DNA of 64,000 nucleotides from Bordetella avium (GCF_034424645.1 NZ_CP139969.1:1612001-1676000), one strand, 5' to 3'. Numbered from the stretch's first letter, positions 8,748 through 18,691 are shown. Notes: generated by a model from the letters alone, not told the origin. A program made the numbers and translations.

Positions 8748-11162
8748 ATGCAATTTTCCGAATCCTGGCTGCGCACGCTGGTCAATCCGGCCATTGGTAC
8801 CGAAGAACTCGCGCATCAGCTCACGATGGCGGGTCTGGAAGTCGAAGAAACCCAGACCGCCGCGCCGCCTTTCAGCGGCGTGGTCGTAGCGCGCATCGTC
8901 GAGGCCGCAGCACACCCTGACGCAGACAAACTGCGCGTTTGCAAGGTCGATGATGGCAGCGGCGAGCTGCTGCAAATCGTTTGCGGAGCGCCCAATGCGG
9001 CCGCTGGCCTGCTGGTGCCCTTGGCACGGGTGGGAGCGCAACTGCCGGGCAACATCAAGATCGGCGTAGCCAAAATGCGGGGCGTCGCCTCGTCGGGCAT
9101 GTTGTGTTCAGCTCGGGAATTGGGTTTGTCGCAAGACCACGGCGGTCTGCTGGAATTGCCCGATCGCTTTACGCCGGGCACGGATATCCGGCAGGCGCTC
9201 GACCTCGATGACACGCTCTTCGTTCTCAAGCTCACGCCCAACCGCGCCGACTGCCTTTCCATTCTGGGGGTCGCCCGCGAAGTCGCTGCCTTGACGGGCG
9301 CGCCGCTCAACGCGCCTCAGGCCCAGGCCGTACCGGTGCAGATCGATGCCCGCCTGCCGGTGCGCATTGAGGCGCCCGAGCTATGCGGCCGCTTTGCCGG
9401 CCGTGTGATCCGGGGCGTCAATGCCCGCGCCGCCACGCCAGACTGGATGAAGACGCGCCTGGAGCGGGCCGGTCAGCGTTCGGTGTCCGCCTTGGTGGAT
9501 ATCTCCAACTACGTCATGCTCGAAGTCGGCCGTCCTTCGCATGTCTTCGATCTGGACAAGATCGACGGCGACTTGACCGTGCGCTGGGCGCGCAAGGGCG
9601 AGAAACTCGAGCTTCTGAGCGGCACGCATATCGAACTCGACGAAAAAGTCGGCGTCATCACGGCGGGCGATGTGGTGGAAAGCCTGGCCGGCATCATGGG
9701 CGGCGAAGCCACCTCGGTCACGCTCGACACCCAGAACATCTATCTTGAGGCGGCTTTTTGGTGGCCCGGCGCGATCGCCGGCCGCGCCCGACGCTACAAG
9801 TTCAGCTCCGAAGCCAGCCACCGTTTCGAACGCGGTGTGGACTTCGGCAACATCCCCGAACATATCGAACTCATCACCGCGCTGATTCTGGATATCTGCG
9901 GCGGTCAGGCGGGTCCCATCGATGACCAGATCGTAAATCTGCCGGCGCGTCCGCCGGTGCGCATGCGTCTGGCGCGCTGTCACCGCGTGCTGGGCGTGCC
10001 CGTGTCGCATGACGAGGTGGCGCAGATCTTCACCCGTCTTGGTCTGGTCTTCACGACCGAGGGCGATGATTTCATCGTCACGCCACCCTCCTATCGTTTC
10101 GACATCGAGATCGAAGAGGACCTCATCGAAGAGGTTGCCCGCATTTACGGTTTCGAGCGCATTCCGAGCGAGCCGCCCGTGGCGCGCGCCAGCATGCACG
10201 CGCAAGCCGAAGTACGCCGCGGGCCGCATGCGCTGCGTCGCGCGGTTGCCGCACGTGACTACCAGGAAGTGGTGAACTACAGCTTTGTTGAAGCCGACTG
10301 GGAGCGCGATTACGCCGGCAACCAACATCCTGTGCGCCTGCTCAACCCGATCGCCAGCCATCTGTCGGTCATGCGCTCCAGCCTGATCGCGGGTCTGGTG
10401 GCCATCATCCGTCACAACGCCAACCGTAAGCAGTCGCGGGTGCGTTTGTTCGAGCTGGGCCGAGTGTTTATGCGCGATGCGCAGTTGGCCGATGGCCCGC
10501 TCGAAGTCGCGGGTGTGCGCCAGCCGCTTAAGCTGGCTGGCGCTGCTTGGGGCCCCGCCAACGAAGAGCAGTGGGGCGAACCGACCCGTGCGGTGGATTT
10601 CTACGACGTCAAGATGGACGTGGAAAGCCTGTTCGGCATTCGCGCCAGCGAACTGCGTTTCGTGGCCGACCGCCATCCCGCGCTGCACCCCGGACGTGCG
10701 GCTCGCATCGAGCTTGCCGGCCAGACCGTGGGCTGGGTGGGCGAGTTGCATCCGCAATGGGCGCGTCAGGCCGATCTGGCTCAGGCGCCCGTGGTGTTTG
10801 AAATCGACGCAGGCGTGCTGTCCGAAGGGCAGTTGCCGGTTGTGCGCGAACTGTCGCGCCAGCCGCTTGTCCAGCGAGACCTGGCTTTGTGGGTTGACGA
10901 GTCCGTCAGTCTTCAGGCTATGCTTGATACGGTTGCCTCGTTGATCAAGGCCGATCCGCAACTGGCTGTCGTGCAGGACGTGCGTCTGTTCGATGTCTGG
11001 CGCGACAAGCCCCAGCAAGGGGTCGCTGCCGAGAAAAGCCTTGCCTTCCGCTTCTGGCTTCAGGACAGCGCTGTGACCCTGGACGAGGCGCGAGTGTCAG
11101 ACTGCATCAGCCGTATCAGGGATGCTTTGATCAGCGCGCATGGTGCGCGCCAGCGGGTTTGA
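8748..11162 (+). CDS. pheT: phenylalanyl-tRNA synthetase beta subunit
   Basis: 804 residues, the usual size. In order: a tRNA-binding OB domain near residues 40-150 ([16 protein letters not shown]), the B3/B4 editing domain, B5, a catalytic-like core and the C-terminal ferredoxin-fold anticodon-binding domain ([14 protein letters not shown]). It edits mischarged Tyr-tRNA-Phe and completes the synthetase. The stop lies two bases ahead of the ihfA start. Confidence 0.98.
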   Translation: MQFSESWLRTLVNPAIGTEELAHQLTMAGLEVEETQTAAPPFSGVVVARIVEAAAHPDADKLRVCKVDDGSGELLQIVCGAPNAAAGLLVPLARVGAQLPGNIKIGVAKMRGVASSGMLCSARELGLSQDHGGLLELPDRFTPGTDIRQALDLDDTLFVLKLTPNRADCLSILGVAREVAALTGAPLNAPQAQAVPVQIDARLPVRIEAPELCGRFAGRVIRGVNARAATPDWMKTRLERAGQRSVSALVDISNYVMLEVGRPSHVFDLDKIDGDLTVRWARKGEKLELLSGTHIELDEKVGVITAGDVVESLAGIMGGEATSVTLDTQNIYLEAAFWWPGAIAGRARRYKFSSEASHRFERGVDFGNIPEHIELITALILDICGGQAGPIDDQIVNLPARPPVRMRLARCHRVLGVPVSHDEVAQIFTRLGLVFTTEGDDFIVTPPSYRFDIEIEEDLIEEVARIYGFERIPSEPPVARASMHAQAEVRRGPHALRRAVAARDYQEVVNYSFVEADWERDYAGNQHPVRLLNPIASHLSVMRSSLIAGLVAIIRHNANRKQSRVRLFELGRVFMRDAQLADGPLEVAGVRQPLKLAGAAWGPANEEQWGEPTRAVDFYDVKMDVESLFGIRASELRFVADRHPALHPGRAARIELAGQTVGWVGELHPQWARQADLAQAPVVFEIDAGVLSEGQLPVVRELSRQPLVQRDLALWVDESVSLQAMLDTVASLIKADPQLAVVQDVRLFDVWRDKPQQGVAAEKSLAFRFWLQDSAVTLDEARVSDCISRIRDALISAHGARQRV

Positions 11163-11164
11163 TC

Positions 11165-11515
11165 ATGGGAAACGCTATGCTTGCCGAACCGCGCACCTTA
11201 ACGAAGGCTGAGCTGGCCGAACTGCTCTTTGAGCGGGTCGGCCTGAACAAGCGCGAAGCCAAGGACATCGTGGATACCTTCTTCGAAGAAATCCGCGAAG
11301 CTCTGGCGCGTGGCGATTCGGTCAAACTCTCCGGTTTCGGAAATTTCCAGGTCCGCGACAAACCGCCGCGTCCTGGGCGCAATCCCAAAACCGGCGAGAC
11401 CATTCCTATCGCTGCGAGACGAGTGGTGACCTTTCATGCCAGCCAGAAATTAAAGAGCACGGTCGAGCAAAGCGGCAATCCCGCCGAGGTCTCTGATGAC
11501 GAAGCGGCGGAGTGA
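11165..11515 (+). CDS. ihfA: integration host factor alpha subunit
   Basis: 116 residues with the HU/IHF fold: [23 protein letters not shown], the strand [15 protein letters not shown] and the minor-groove arm [10 protein letters not shown] with its intercalating proline. IHF bends DNA at NtrC/sigma-54 promoters, phage att sites and many others. The ATG at 11165 (MGNAMLAEP) was chosen by resemblance to Bordetella-type starts; the ATG at 11177 has a GGGA sequence six bases ahead and is an alternative. The order pheT-ihfA-merR is conserved in betaproteobacteria. Confidence 0.96.
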   Translation: MGNAMLAEPRTLTKAELAELLFERVGLNKREAKDIVDTFFEEIREALARGDSVKLSGFGNFQVRDKPPRPGRNPKTGETIPIAARRVVTFHASQKLKSTVEQSGNPAEVSDDEAAE

Positions 11516-11572
11516 TACGCTTTGTCGGTAATTGTTAACGGTCCCTGACGTTACGCGGCATAAAATTCATCC

Positions 11573-11944
11573 ATGACTAAAACTGAATCGACTGTCACGC
11601 TACCGCCCATTCCCGCCAAACGTTACTTCACCATCGGCGAGGTCAGTGAGCTGTGTGGTGTGAAGCCCCATGTGCTGCGGTACTGGGAACAGGAATTCAC
11701 TCAACTCAAACCTGTCAAACGGCGCGGTAACCGCCGCTATTACCAGCATCACGAAGTGCTGCTGATCCGCCGCATCCGTTCCTTGCTCTACGAGCAGGGC
11801 TTTACGATCAGCGGCGCGCGCAACCGGCTGGGAGGCGATGCGTCCAGCACCGAGGCCTCGGCGGTGCGTCTGTCCGCGGCGGAGTTGCAGGCGCTGCGCA
11901 ATGAGCTGCACGATATCTCAGCCAGCCTGGCCGCCAGCCTCTAA
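11573..11944 (+). CDS. MerR family transcriptional regulator
   Basis: 123 residues. The winged helix-turn-helix of the MerR family is at residues 17-70 (YFTIGEVSELCGVKPHVLRYWEQEF, then RGNRRYYQHHEV), followed by a short dimerising helix. No metal-binding cysteines are present in the C-terminal part. It always follows ihfA in this group of bacteria, and its target is not known. A strong terminator ends the operon. Confidence 0.9.
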   Translation: MTKTESTVTLPPIPAKRYFTIGEVSELCGVKPHVLRYWEQEFTQLKPVKRRGNRRYYQHHEVLLIRRIRSLLYEQGFTISGARNRLGGDASSTEASAVRLSAAELQALRNELHDISASLAASL

Positions 11945-11974
11945 GCCTCGCCGGCTGGCCGCAGCCATGGATGA

Positions 11975-12000
11975 CCCCGCCCACACCGGCGGGGTTTTTT
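11975..12000 (+). terminator. terminator of the rpmI-merR operon
   Basis: Stem CCCCGCC (11975-11981) with GGCGGGG (11988-11994), loop CACACC, followed by six T. It begins 30 bases after the merR stop. Confidence 0.92.
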
Positions 12001-12386
<386 letters not shown>

Positions 12387-12396
12387 GAAAGATCGA

Positions 12397-12427
12397 GGGG
12401 CCAGTGATGAAAATCACTGGCCCCTTT
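12397..12427 (+). terminator. terminator after tRNA-Pro
   Basis: A perfect 12-bp stem, GGGGCCAGTGAT (12397-12408) with ATCACTGGCCCC (12413-12424), closed by a GAAA tetraloop and followed by TTT. It lies 10 bases after the tRNA. Confidence 0.88.
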
Positions 12428-12818
12428 CCTATGTGCGTGATTTTTGCCTGATTTCAGATACTGAGCCGCGCTTTAGCAGCGTGAGGGCAGGACCTGGGGC
12501 CTGCGCTATCGGCTAAGTCTTTGCAGGCTTGTCTTCGGTTGATCTGCCCCACATTTCGGCGTTTTGCCCTGCGGCAGTGCTCTCGCAAAGGCATCCATAC
12601 CCTTTGACCTGCGGGTCAATGTGCCAGAGCCCGCTTCGGAGCGGAAGGCCGGTGGTGGTGCCCTCGTTTATTACCTCGTTCTCGATAGGCATGACTTCCG
12701 TTTTTGGTCGTGCTATTGCCTTTCGGGGGTTCTTGTTCAGATTCGGCTACCCGGTGCAGATAAAGGTGGTGCTTAATCGGTGCTACAGTTCGCCGCTTTT
12801 GATCGAGGAGAAAAAACA
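12428..12818. other. gene-free stretch between tRNA-Pro and the barnase-like gene
   Basis: About 390 bases. The overlapping open frames here give no recognisable protein. No second copy of the tRNA 3' end was found by eye down to 15.4 kb, so an att repeat is not supported. Confidence 0.4.
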
Positions 12819-13301
12819 ATGGGGGCAAGAATAGTGGCGGTTTCAGCTGCAATAGCCATGTTCATAACGGTAGGAAGTGCGCAGGCTCGCGGGCTAAATA
12901 CGTGTGAAGCTGAGATCAAAGCCATCAACAAATTTTTAGCCGATAGCGGCGTGGCGCAGATTGAATCGATTGCGTCGCTAGCGCGTACCGTTCGGCATAT
13001 TGGAAAGTTAGGGAGACTGCCTTCGGTGTACATAACCTCCGATGAAGCGAAGCGACTTGGCTGGTCCGGGAAAAGCTCTGAGTCCCTGTGGGGGATTAAG
13101 CTCACGGACCAGAAGTGGATCGGCGGCGATGTTTATCGCAACCCATCGCTTCCCGGTAATGAAAAGTGGTACAGCGCAGATTTAGATGTTGTGAAAGGCT
13201 ATCGGAGTTCCAAGCGGCTTGTTTACAACCTGCGCAGCCGCCAGATGTTTATTAGCACAGACCTCTATGCGCACTTTGTTGAGATGGATGCCTGCGATTG
13301 A
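12819..13301 (+). CDS. secreted barnase-family (ribonuclease N1/T1-like) protein lacking catalytic residues
   Basis: 160 residues. The start ATG 12819 has GAGGAG eight bases ahead. Residues 1-24 are a signal peptide ending AQA. Residues 55-158 align with Bacillus barnase along the whole fold: LPSVYITSDEAKRLGW, the loop IGGDVY, LPG, ADLD, GYR, KRLVY and STDLY. Of barnase's active-site set, Arg83 and Arg87 are kept (R129, R133), but the general base Glu73 is Ser119, the general acid His102 is Leu149 and Lys27 is Ser74. Cys29 and Cys159 could form a disulfide tying the ends together. No barstar-like inhibitor gene is nearby, in line with loss of RNase activity. It could be an RNA- or protein-binding relic, or use another mechanism. 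Confidence 0.82.
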   Translation: MGARIVAVSAAIAMFITVGSAQARGLNTCEAEIKAINKFLADSGVAQIESIASLARTVRHIGKLGRLPSVYITSDEAKRLGWSGKSSESLWGIKLTDQKWIGGDVYRNPSLPGNEKWYSADLDVVKGYRSSKRLVYNLRSRQMFISTDLYAHFVEMDACD

Positions 13302-13653
13302 AGGCAACGCTACCTCGGGCCAGGTCTCGTGTTCTATTCATGAGCCGGGGCTGTCACCTGGTCATAGTCACGCCGTATACGACGTAGCTGGAATCCTGCG
13401 CAATCTCGGCAGCTTTCGCGCTAGATCCGCGGCCTGTTCAAGATTCCGTGATCGATTGGCGGCTCCATCTGCCCGCGCGCGCTTTGCTAAGCCTTGCTAA
13501 GGTGGTAGCGGATGCTGCGGGATGGGCTGACCCGTTGAATGGGCTTCTGGGCTATGTGCAGGCGTTGGGCGCGCCCGAATAGCGGGGCTGACGGGCGAGC
13601 CTGCCTAAGATGGCTTGAGCAAATCGGCGCTTGTCTAGCGCAAATAACAAAGC

Positions 13654-13668
13654 CCCGCACAAGGCGGG
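13654..13668 (-). terminator. weak terminator for minus-strand fragments
   Basis: Stem CCCGC (13654-13658) with GCGGG (13664-13668), loop of 5, followed on the minus strand by a T-rich tail (GCTTTGTTATTTG type). It lies about 100 bases beyond the second tiny minus-strand frame. Confidence 0.4.
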
Positions 13669-13770
13669 ACTTTGGCCTCCGATACGACTCTCGACACTAT
13701 CGGACTTTCGCGTAGGGGTGACACAGCTCGCCCTACAGGCCCAGAAAGTGTAGACCAATATTCAGGCGCT

Positions 13771-13908
13771 TCATAGCGCCGCGCTGAAAGGCGGACGCAC
13801 CGATGGCGATACGCCAAGTGTTACGCCGGCTTCCCTGAAGTCGAGCTCTGCGCCGATTTCCCGCATCTTTGCCAGGACGGCTTCTATTTCTGACTCTGGC
13901 AGCGTCAA
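13771..13908 (-). CDS. small coding-like frame, possible gene fragment
   Basis: 45 codons from a TTG at 13908 to TGA. The sequence LPESEIEAVLAKMREIGAEL followed by a short strand-rich end and PPFSAAL has the amphipathic pattern of real protein, better than the other frames here. A stop codon lies a few codons upstream of the TTG, so if it is part of a larger gene the front is lost. No family recognised. Confidence 0.3.
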   Translation of the reverse strand: MTLPESEIEAVLAKMREIGAELDFREAGVTLGVSPSVRPPFSAAL

Positions 13909-13975
13909 GCGATGCCAGAAGGAAGCGCATCAGTGCGCTCATTTCCCGGGACGACGCGCCACCTCTGTACTTTCG

Positions 13976-14098
13976 CTAGGGACGATGGCCAGAAACTGCG
14001 GACAGGTCAGCAAGATCGTGGCACGTCATGGCCAGATCAGTGTTCAGCCGTATCAGGTCAGCGGTGCTCGGTGCGATGTCGTTGCGAAAGCCTTTCAT
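13976..14098 (-). CDS. 40-residue putative small protein, phage-like context
   Basis: ATG 14098 is preceded by a GGGGGT ribosome-binding-like sequence five bases away and by a perfect G/C hairpin. The product, starting MKGFRNDIAPSTADLIRLN, has well-spaced charged and hydrophobic residues and ends SGHRP. It is not recognised. It may be a phage-type small gene left in this decayed region. It is not in frame with the next fragment downstream. Confidence 0.33.
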   Translation of the reverse strand: MKGFRNDIAPSTADLIRLNTDLAMTCHDLADLSAVSGHRP

Positions 14099-14578
14099 GG
14101 CGACCCCCCGCTTTCGCGGGGGCCAGTTTTGTTAGAGGAAGAGTTTCGTGATGTTTTTTATTGCGGTGGAGAATGCTGTGCCGATTACCGGGGGATGCCA
14201 GCGGGTCTAGATGGTGATCTGCACGGTGTCGTGCCATCAACTTTGCCGTTTCCTCCTCAACCGTTACCCGTTAGCTGCAGTTATTTTTTTCGTTTGAACT
14301 TGTCGGGCCTCGAAGTGTGCGCCGTTTTTGGAGTTTGTTACGACAAAGCAATCATGCATGGTCGAGTTTCAGGACCAGATGGCTCGGTTTGAGCTGAGCT
14401 TCAGTGCTCTTTAAGGTGTTCTGCTGGCGCTGCGTGCTGCAAAGCTCAATACAAAAAGAAAAATCCGTGCAAAAGTGCAGAGTTTTTGTTGGCTGCTCCT
14501 TTGATTTTTAGCCTGTATTTAAGTGAGTGGAAATATATTCGAGTAATTTTTAGAGTCAATCGACTGTTGGAGATGAGT

Positions 14579-14905
14579 ATGCGCCTGCTGTTGAGTATGT
14601 TTGTTTTCTTAAGCCTTACGTTGTCACAGGTGGTTCAGGCTGACTTGGCAACGGATCTTCAGGCCTGTGCGGTGCGACAGGCGAATGAAGCGAGGCTTAA
14701 ATGTTATGACTCGCTGGCGCGAAGCCAGTCATCAGTTTCTCCGGCTGCATCGGGAGGGGCGCAGCCTTCGATAGGCAAGAAGCCTACATCTCCTTCTGAC
14801 GCCACCTCATCCTCCTGCTCTTGTGGCTCTGGTTCAGTATGTACGGGGCCGCGGGGAGGGCGGTATTGCGTTACGAGTGGCGGTAACAAGCGATATGTGA
14901 AATGA
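14579..14905 (+). CDS. small secreted Cys-rich protein with PBCV-type basic adaptor motif
   Basis: 108 residues from ATG 14579, chosen because GGAG lies six bases ahead; ATG 14573 is in frame two codons earlier. Residues 1-21 are a signal peptide (VVQA/D). Residues 26-48 (LQACAVRQANEARLKCYDSL) resemble the Cys-x(n)-RLxCYD N-terminus of TagO/VasI-like exported proteins. A Ser/Pro-rich linker follows, then at 80-108 a Cys-rich segment with CTGPRGGRYCVTSGGNKRY, the short basic adaptor motif first named in PBCV chlorovirus and often attached to nucleases or phage proteins. Six cysteines in all may form disulfides. No enzyme domain is present. The AT-rich upstream region and the neighbours suggest acquired DNA. 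Confidence 0.65.
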   Translation: MRLLLSMFVFLSLTLSQVVQADLATDLQACAVRQANEARLKCYDSLARSQSSVSPAASGGAQPSIGKKPTSPSDATSSSCSCGSGSVCTGPRGGRYCVTSGGNKRYVK

Positions 14906-15410
14906 GCGAGATAGAGGGCTAAATATCTGTTGTGTTTAAAGCGCCACCTAACCTGGCCTCATGCTCGCGGGGTAACCCATGTCCTGGGTGATTCCCAGCA
15001 CTCGCGCGTTTTGGTGCTTGGCCGTCCAACATTTAGTGTCGTATTTCCTCTTCATGCTCACATCAGATTCTTCGATTCTGGCGTGAGCAGATTTTCTTTG
15101 GGTCCATACATCTTGTCGCAGCTTGGCCCGGTCCATGATCAGTCGGCCAGGGTGCTTGTATCGCTGTCCCTGTGGTCGTCCAAAATGCGCGAGGCGCCTA
15201 GTCAATGGCAGGTCCGCAAGTTGCCATGGTGGCAATGTGCGTAGAGAGAGCGTCAATAAGTGAGTGTGGCGGGCGTCTCTGTGATGGGGGCGTGGGTTGG
15301 TGAGCAGAGGTGTCTACAGGTATTAGTCCGGCCTGATGCTATTTGTGTGTCATCTACAATCCTGGTCCAAGCCGGCAATAAGCAGCCCGGCAAGCCAGAC
15401 TTAAGTAACA
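14906..15410. other. 505-bp stretch without a convincing gene
   Basis: Open frames exist on both strands (for example a 102-codon minus-strand frame ending at 14948 and its mirror on the plus strand) but neither shows a family signature or a ribosome binding site, and they overlap each other. No terminal inverted repeats were seen. Confidence 0.4.
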
Positions 15411-16292
15411 ATGACGCGCCGAACCTCAGCCCCACGACGTACTTCCCGATCCGCCAATAAGCCCAAGGGCTTTCTCCGGGCTTTGATCGTTTCTTCTTTG
15501 GTCAGTTTTGGCGCCGCGACTTATGCGCTGGCGCCCGAGCTCGGGATCTCGCCTGCCGAGGTGTTGCACCGCCTGGGCTGGTCCACGTCGACACAGACGG
15601 CCCCCCTTGCTGCGCCTGTCGGGGAGATGGTGCAGACCCGGTTCGCTGACTGTCCGCAGTTTTTCCCGCAGGGCCAAACGCCGCTGGTGCCCGCCAGCAA
15701 GGGGCTGCGCGAGCTGTGTTTTTCCGCCTTCGCCATTTTGCACAACGGTCAGACCAAGACGCCGGTGGTGGTGGTCGAGCGTCTGAATCGTGACAGTTTG
15801 CAGCAGGCGCAGGGCATGGCGCGTACCGACAAGTTCTACGCCGAGGCGCGTTTGCCGAGCGCAGAGCGTGCGGAACTAAATGACTATCGAGGTTCGGGGT
15901 ACTCGCGCGGGCATATGGCGCCTGCGGGCGATATGGCGACCAAGGAAGCTATGGCGCAGAGTTTTTCTCTGGCCAATATGGTGCCCCAGGATCAGAAGCA
16001 CAACGCCGGCCCCTGGAGCCGCGTCGAGCAGGACACCCGCCGTTATGCGATGCGCGCTGGCGGGGATGTCTATGTGTTTACCGGGCCGGTATATCGGGAT
16101 AAGCCCAAGACCATAGGTGGTTCGGGCGTGGCGGTGCCAAGCGAGATCTTCAAGCTGGTATACGACGCCACGACGGGTCGCTCCTGGGTGCATTGGCAGG
16201 CCAATAGCCCCGATGTGAGCAAGGTTCCCGATCCGATCAGCTATGAAGAGTTTGTAAAACGGACCGGGATGCGTCTGCTGCCCAAGGGCTGA
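15411..16292 (+). CDS. DNA/RNA non-specific endonuclease (NUC family), membrane-anchored or secreted
   Basis: 293 residues. An Arg/Lys-rich start is followed by one hydrophobic segment at about residues 22-42, an uncleaved anchor or signal. The NUC core carries SRGHMAPAGD with catalytic His168, then NMVPQ, and HNAGPWSRVE with the metal-ligand Asn198 and Glu206 equivalents. Serratia nuclease and Anabaena NucA share these residues, so it should cut both strands of DNA and also RNA with Mg. A Cys pair at 81 and 103 may be structural. In the periplasm such enzymes degrade incoming DNA or recover phosphate. It stands at the edge of the accessory stretch, directed toward betT. Confidence 0.9.
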   Translation: MTRRTSAPRRTSRSANKPKGFLRALIVSSLVSFGAATYALAPELGISPAEVLHRLGWSTSTQTAPLAAPVGEMVQTRFADCPQFFPQGQTPLVPASKGLRELCFSAFAILHNGQTKTPVVVVERLNRDSLQQAQGMARTDKFYAEARLPSAERAELNDYRGSGYSRGHMAPAGDMATKEAMAQSFSLANMVPQDQKHNAGPWSRVEQDTRRYAMRAGGDVYVFTGPVYRDKPKTIGGSGVAVPSEIFKLVYDATTGRSWVHWQANSPDVSKVPDPISYEEFVKRTGMRLLPKG

Positions 16293-16475
16293 GCCGCCCC
16301 GGGCGGGCTTCAGTCCTTGTTGTGCGGGCGGCTTTGTTCAGGCTGCCCCAGTTGCTCCCCGCGATGGGCCTGACTTCAACGCGGCCGCTTGGGCTGTTGC
16401 GCCGCAGACTGATTCTGCTTCTCCAGCAGCCTAGGCAGTACCGGGATGGCGCCGGACCACCGAGGCTGGGACGGG

Positions 16476-18437
16476 TCAGCTTACGACATGCAGATAATGG
16501 CGGTGGCGCTCGTACTGGTCGAGGATATCGCCGATGACTTCAGCGCGGCTCCAGCCCATGATGTCGTAGTCCTGCCCGCCTTCACCGAGGTGAACCTCGG
16601 CCCGGAAGTAGCGGCGCTCTTCTTCGTCGAGCGCGTCCTCCGGCGTCAGGCTGGGGCGGATTTCTGCTACGGGAATGACGGAGTAGCTGAAGTCGAGGTA
16701 TTCCCCGTGGTGGGCGACATGCAGACTGACCTGGCCCTCAGCGCCGTCTTCCACTTTGCAGACATAGCCTTCTTTGCCGAGTTCTTCGGCGACATCGTCC
16801 ATGGCGGGGCGCGCCACATCGGAAATGAAACGCTGCACGTGGGCACGGCGCGGCATCATGACCATGTTGCGAATGCGGCGCTGCCAGTTTTCGGCATTGG
16901 GGCGCACCGCGCCCCGGCTGGTGCGATGGTAGCGCAAACGCCGTTTGGCGCTGTCCAGCCTCAGCGCCTTAATTAGCCCGTAAACGGACACCAGAATGAC
17001 GATGGAGAAGGGCAGGGCGCTGGCGATGGTGGCCGTTTGCAGGGCTTTGAGCCCGTCCGCCAGCAGCAGGGCGATGGCGAGCGCGCCCATTAGCACTGAC
17101 CAGAACACACGTTGCCAGACAGGCGCGTTATCTTTGCCCGATGCCAGCATGTCCACGACCAGGGCGCCCGTGTCTGCGGAGGTGACGAAGAAGATCAGCA
17201 CCATGATCACGCAGAAAAAGGAGATCACGCTCGTCCATGGGAACTGCTCTAGGAAGACGAATAGCGCCAGCGAGCTGTCGGCGCGTATGGCCTGGCCGAA
17301 GTCAGACATCCCGCCGGTGAGGATATGGTAGATGGCGCTGTCGCCGAACACCGTCATCCACAGAAAGGTGAAGCCCGTAGGCATCAGCAGCATGCCGGCC
17401 AGGAATTGCCGGATGGTGCGCCCACGCGAAATACGCGCTACGAATACGCCGACAAAGGGCGACCAGGATATCCACCAGCCCCAGTAGAACAGCGTCCAGC
17501 CGCCGATCCAGTCGGTTTTCTCGTAGGCGTACAGGTTGAAGGTGCGGGCGACAATGCCCGAGAGATAAACCCCGACGTTTTCAACAAAGGCTTGCAGCAG
17601 AAAGACGGTGGGGCCCGTAAACAGCACGAATAGCAGCAGCAGAACTGCCATGACCATATTGGCTTCGGACAGATAGCGAACGCCCTTGTTCAGGCCGCTG
17701 GCGGCCGAGAGCGTGGCCATGCCGCAGGCGATCACGATGAGCACGATCTGCACCGGCGTGCTGATGGGCAGGCCAAACAGATAGTTCAGGCCTGCGTTCA
17801 TCTGCGCCACGCCCAGGCCGAGCGAGGTGGCTACGCCCAGCACCGTGCCGATGATGGCGAAGATATCGACCGCGTGGCCGATGGGGCCGTAGATGCGGTC
17901 GCCCAAGATGGGGTAGAGCGCCGAACGCAGGGTGAGCGGCAGACCGTGGCGGAAAGAAAAGTACGCCAGGATGAGCGCCACGGCCGCATAGACCGCCCAA
18001 CCGTGCAGGCCCCAGTGGAAAAAGGTGATGCTCATTGCTTCGCGCGCGGCTTCCGGCGTGCCGCCCTCACCCAGCGGCGGATCGAGAAAATGCATGACCG
18101 GTTCGGCCACGCCGAAGAACATCAGACCGATACCCATGCCGGCTGCGAAGAGCATGGCGTACCAGGTGGGGTCGCGATAGTCCGGCTGGCTGTGGTCCGG
18201 GCCAAGCTTGATGTCGCCGTAGCGGCTGAACGCGATCAGCACCATCGTGACGAGCACCGTGGCCACGGCCAGCATATAAAACCAACTGGCATTGCCGAAA
18301 ATCCAGGCTTGTACCGCGCCGAAGACGCGTTGCGCATGGCCTGGCGTAATGACAGCGAACAACACGAGGGCCAGGATGATGGCCCCCGATGTAAAGAAAA
18401 CGGGCTTAATGATCTGAATGCGCGCCTGTTGTGTCAT
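16476..18437 (-). CDS. betT: choline BCCT transporter BetT
   Basis: 653 residues, twelve membrane segments of the betaine/choline/carnitine transporter family. Signature segments include GMGIGLMFFGVAEP near residue 100, the substrate-box tryptophans in YWGWWISWSPFVGVFVARISRGRT, and the long hydrophilic C-terminal domain (about residues 510-653) typical of BetT, which senses osmotic state. Imports choline with protons for glycine-betaine synthesis. No betIBA genes are in the window. It converges with the nuclease gene, with under 200 bases between them. Confidence 0.93.
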   Translation of the reverse strand: MTQQARIQIIKPVFFTSGAIILALVLFAVITPGHAQRVFGAVQAWIFGNASWFYMLAVATVLVTMVLIAFSRYGDIKLGPDHSQPDYRDPTWYAMLFAAGMGIGLMFFGVAEPVMHFLDPPLGEGGTPEAAREAMSITFFHWGLHGWAVYAAVALILAYFSFRHGLPLTLRSALYPILGDRIYGPIGHAVDIFAIIGTVLGVATSLGLGVAQMNAGLNYLFGLPISTPVQIVLIVIACGMATLSAASGLNKGVRYLSEANMVMAVLLLLFVLFTGPTVFLLQAFVENVGVYLSGIVARTFNLYAYEKTDWIGGWTLFYWGWWISWSPFVGVFVARISRGRTIRQFLAGMLLMPTGFTFLWMTVFGDSAIYHILTGGMSDFGQAIRADSSLALFVFLEQFPWTSVISFFCVIMVLIFFVTSADTGALVVDMLASGKDNAPVWQRVFWSVLMGALAIALLLADGLKALQTATIASALPFSIVILVSVYGLIKALRLDSAKRRLRYHRTSRGAVRPNAENWQRRIRNMVMMPRRAHVQRFISDVARPAMDDVAEELGKEGYVCKVEDGAEGQVSLHVAHHGEYLDFSYSVIPVAEIRPSLTPEDALDEEERRYFRAEVHLGEGGQDYDIMGWSRAEVIGDILDQYERHRHYLHVVS

Positions 18438-18691
18438 ATGCCCTCCCGGAGCCTTGTATCCCGATTATTACCTTAGCTAACCCTAGGGGGTCACTATGCG
18501 CACCAAAGCAAAGGCCTTGCGTCATTCATGCCTCGCCGAACGCGGATCGAATTTTGCATGTCTTAGGTCTTTCGATGTGTCTGGTTTTTAAGCGCTACCC
18601 CGTTCGCTCTGCGGCCGGGCGCGGACGGTAGGCCGCCTAGGGTGTGTTGAAGGCAGGCCAGGGGGAGCTTGGGAAAGGAAGGCGCTGCGGG

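Larger units (their letters stand above)
13302..14578. other. 1.3-kb degenerate region, no intact gene of normal size
   Basis: The plus strand has only short unrelated open frames. On the minus strand three coding-like fragments can be read: a 40-codon frame at 13976-14098, a 45-codon frame at 13771-13908, and an end fragment reading AKAAEIAQDSSYVVYGVTMTR that stops at 13364. A hairpin lies at 14103-14121 (CCCCC-GC stem) and a terminator-like hairpin at 13654-13668. The last 200 bases before 14579 are AT-rich against a backbone near 60-65 percent GC. It looks like decayed mobile or phage DNA. Confidence 0.5.

Noticed and set aside
9381..11018. Long open frame (545 codons) antisense to pheT
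   Set aside because: It mirrors a real gene in high-GC DNA, has His/Arg/Gly-rich composition and no family features.
13302..14578. Search for a barstar-like inhibitor gene next to the barnase-like gene
   Set aside because: No frame shows the YGxNLDALWD-type helix of barstar on either strand.
14948..15256. 102-codon minus-strand frame that reads somewhat protein-like
   Set aside because: No ribosome binding site, no family signature, and an equally long frame lies on the opposite strand.
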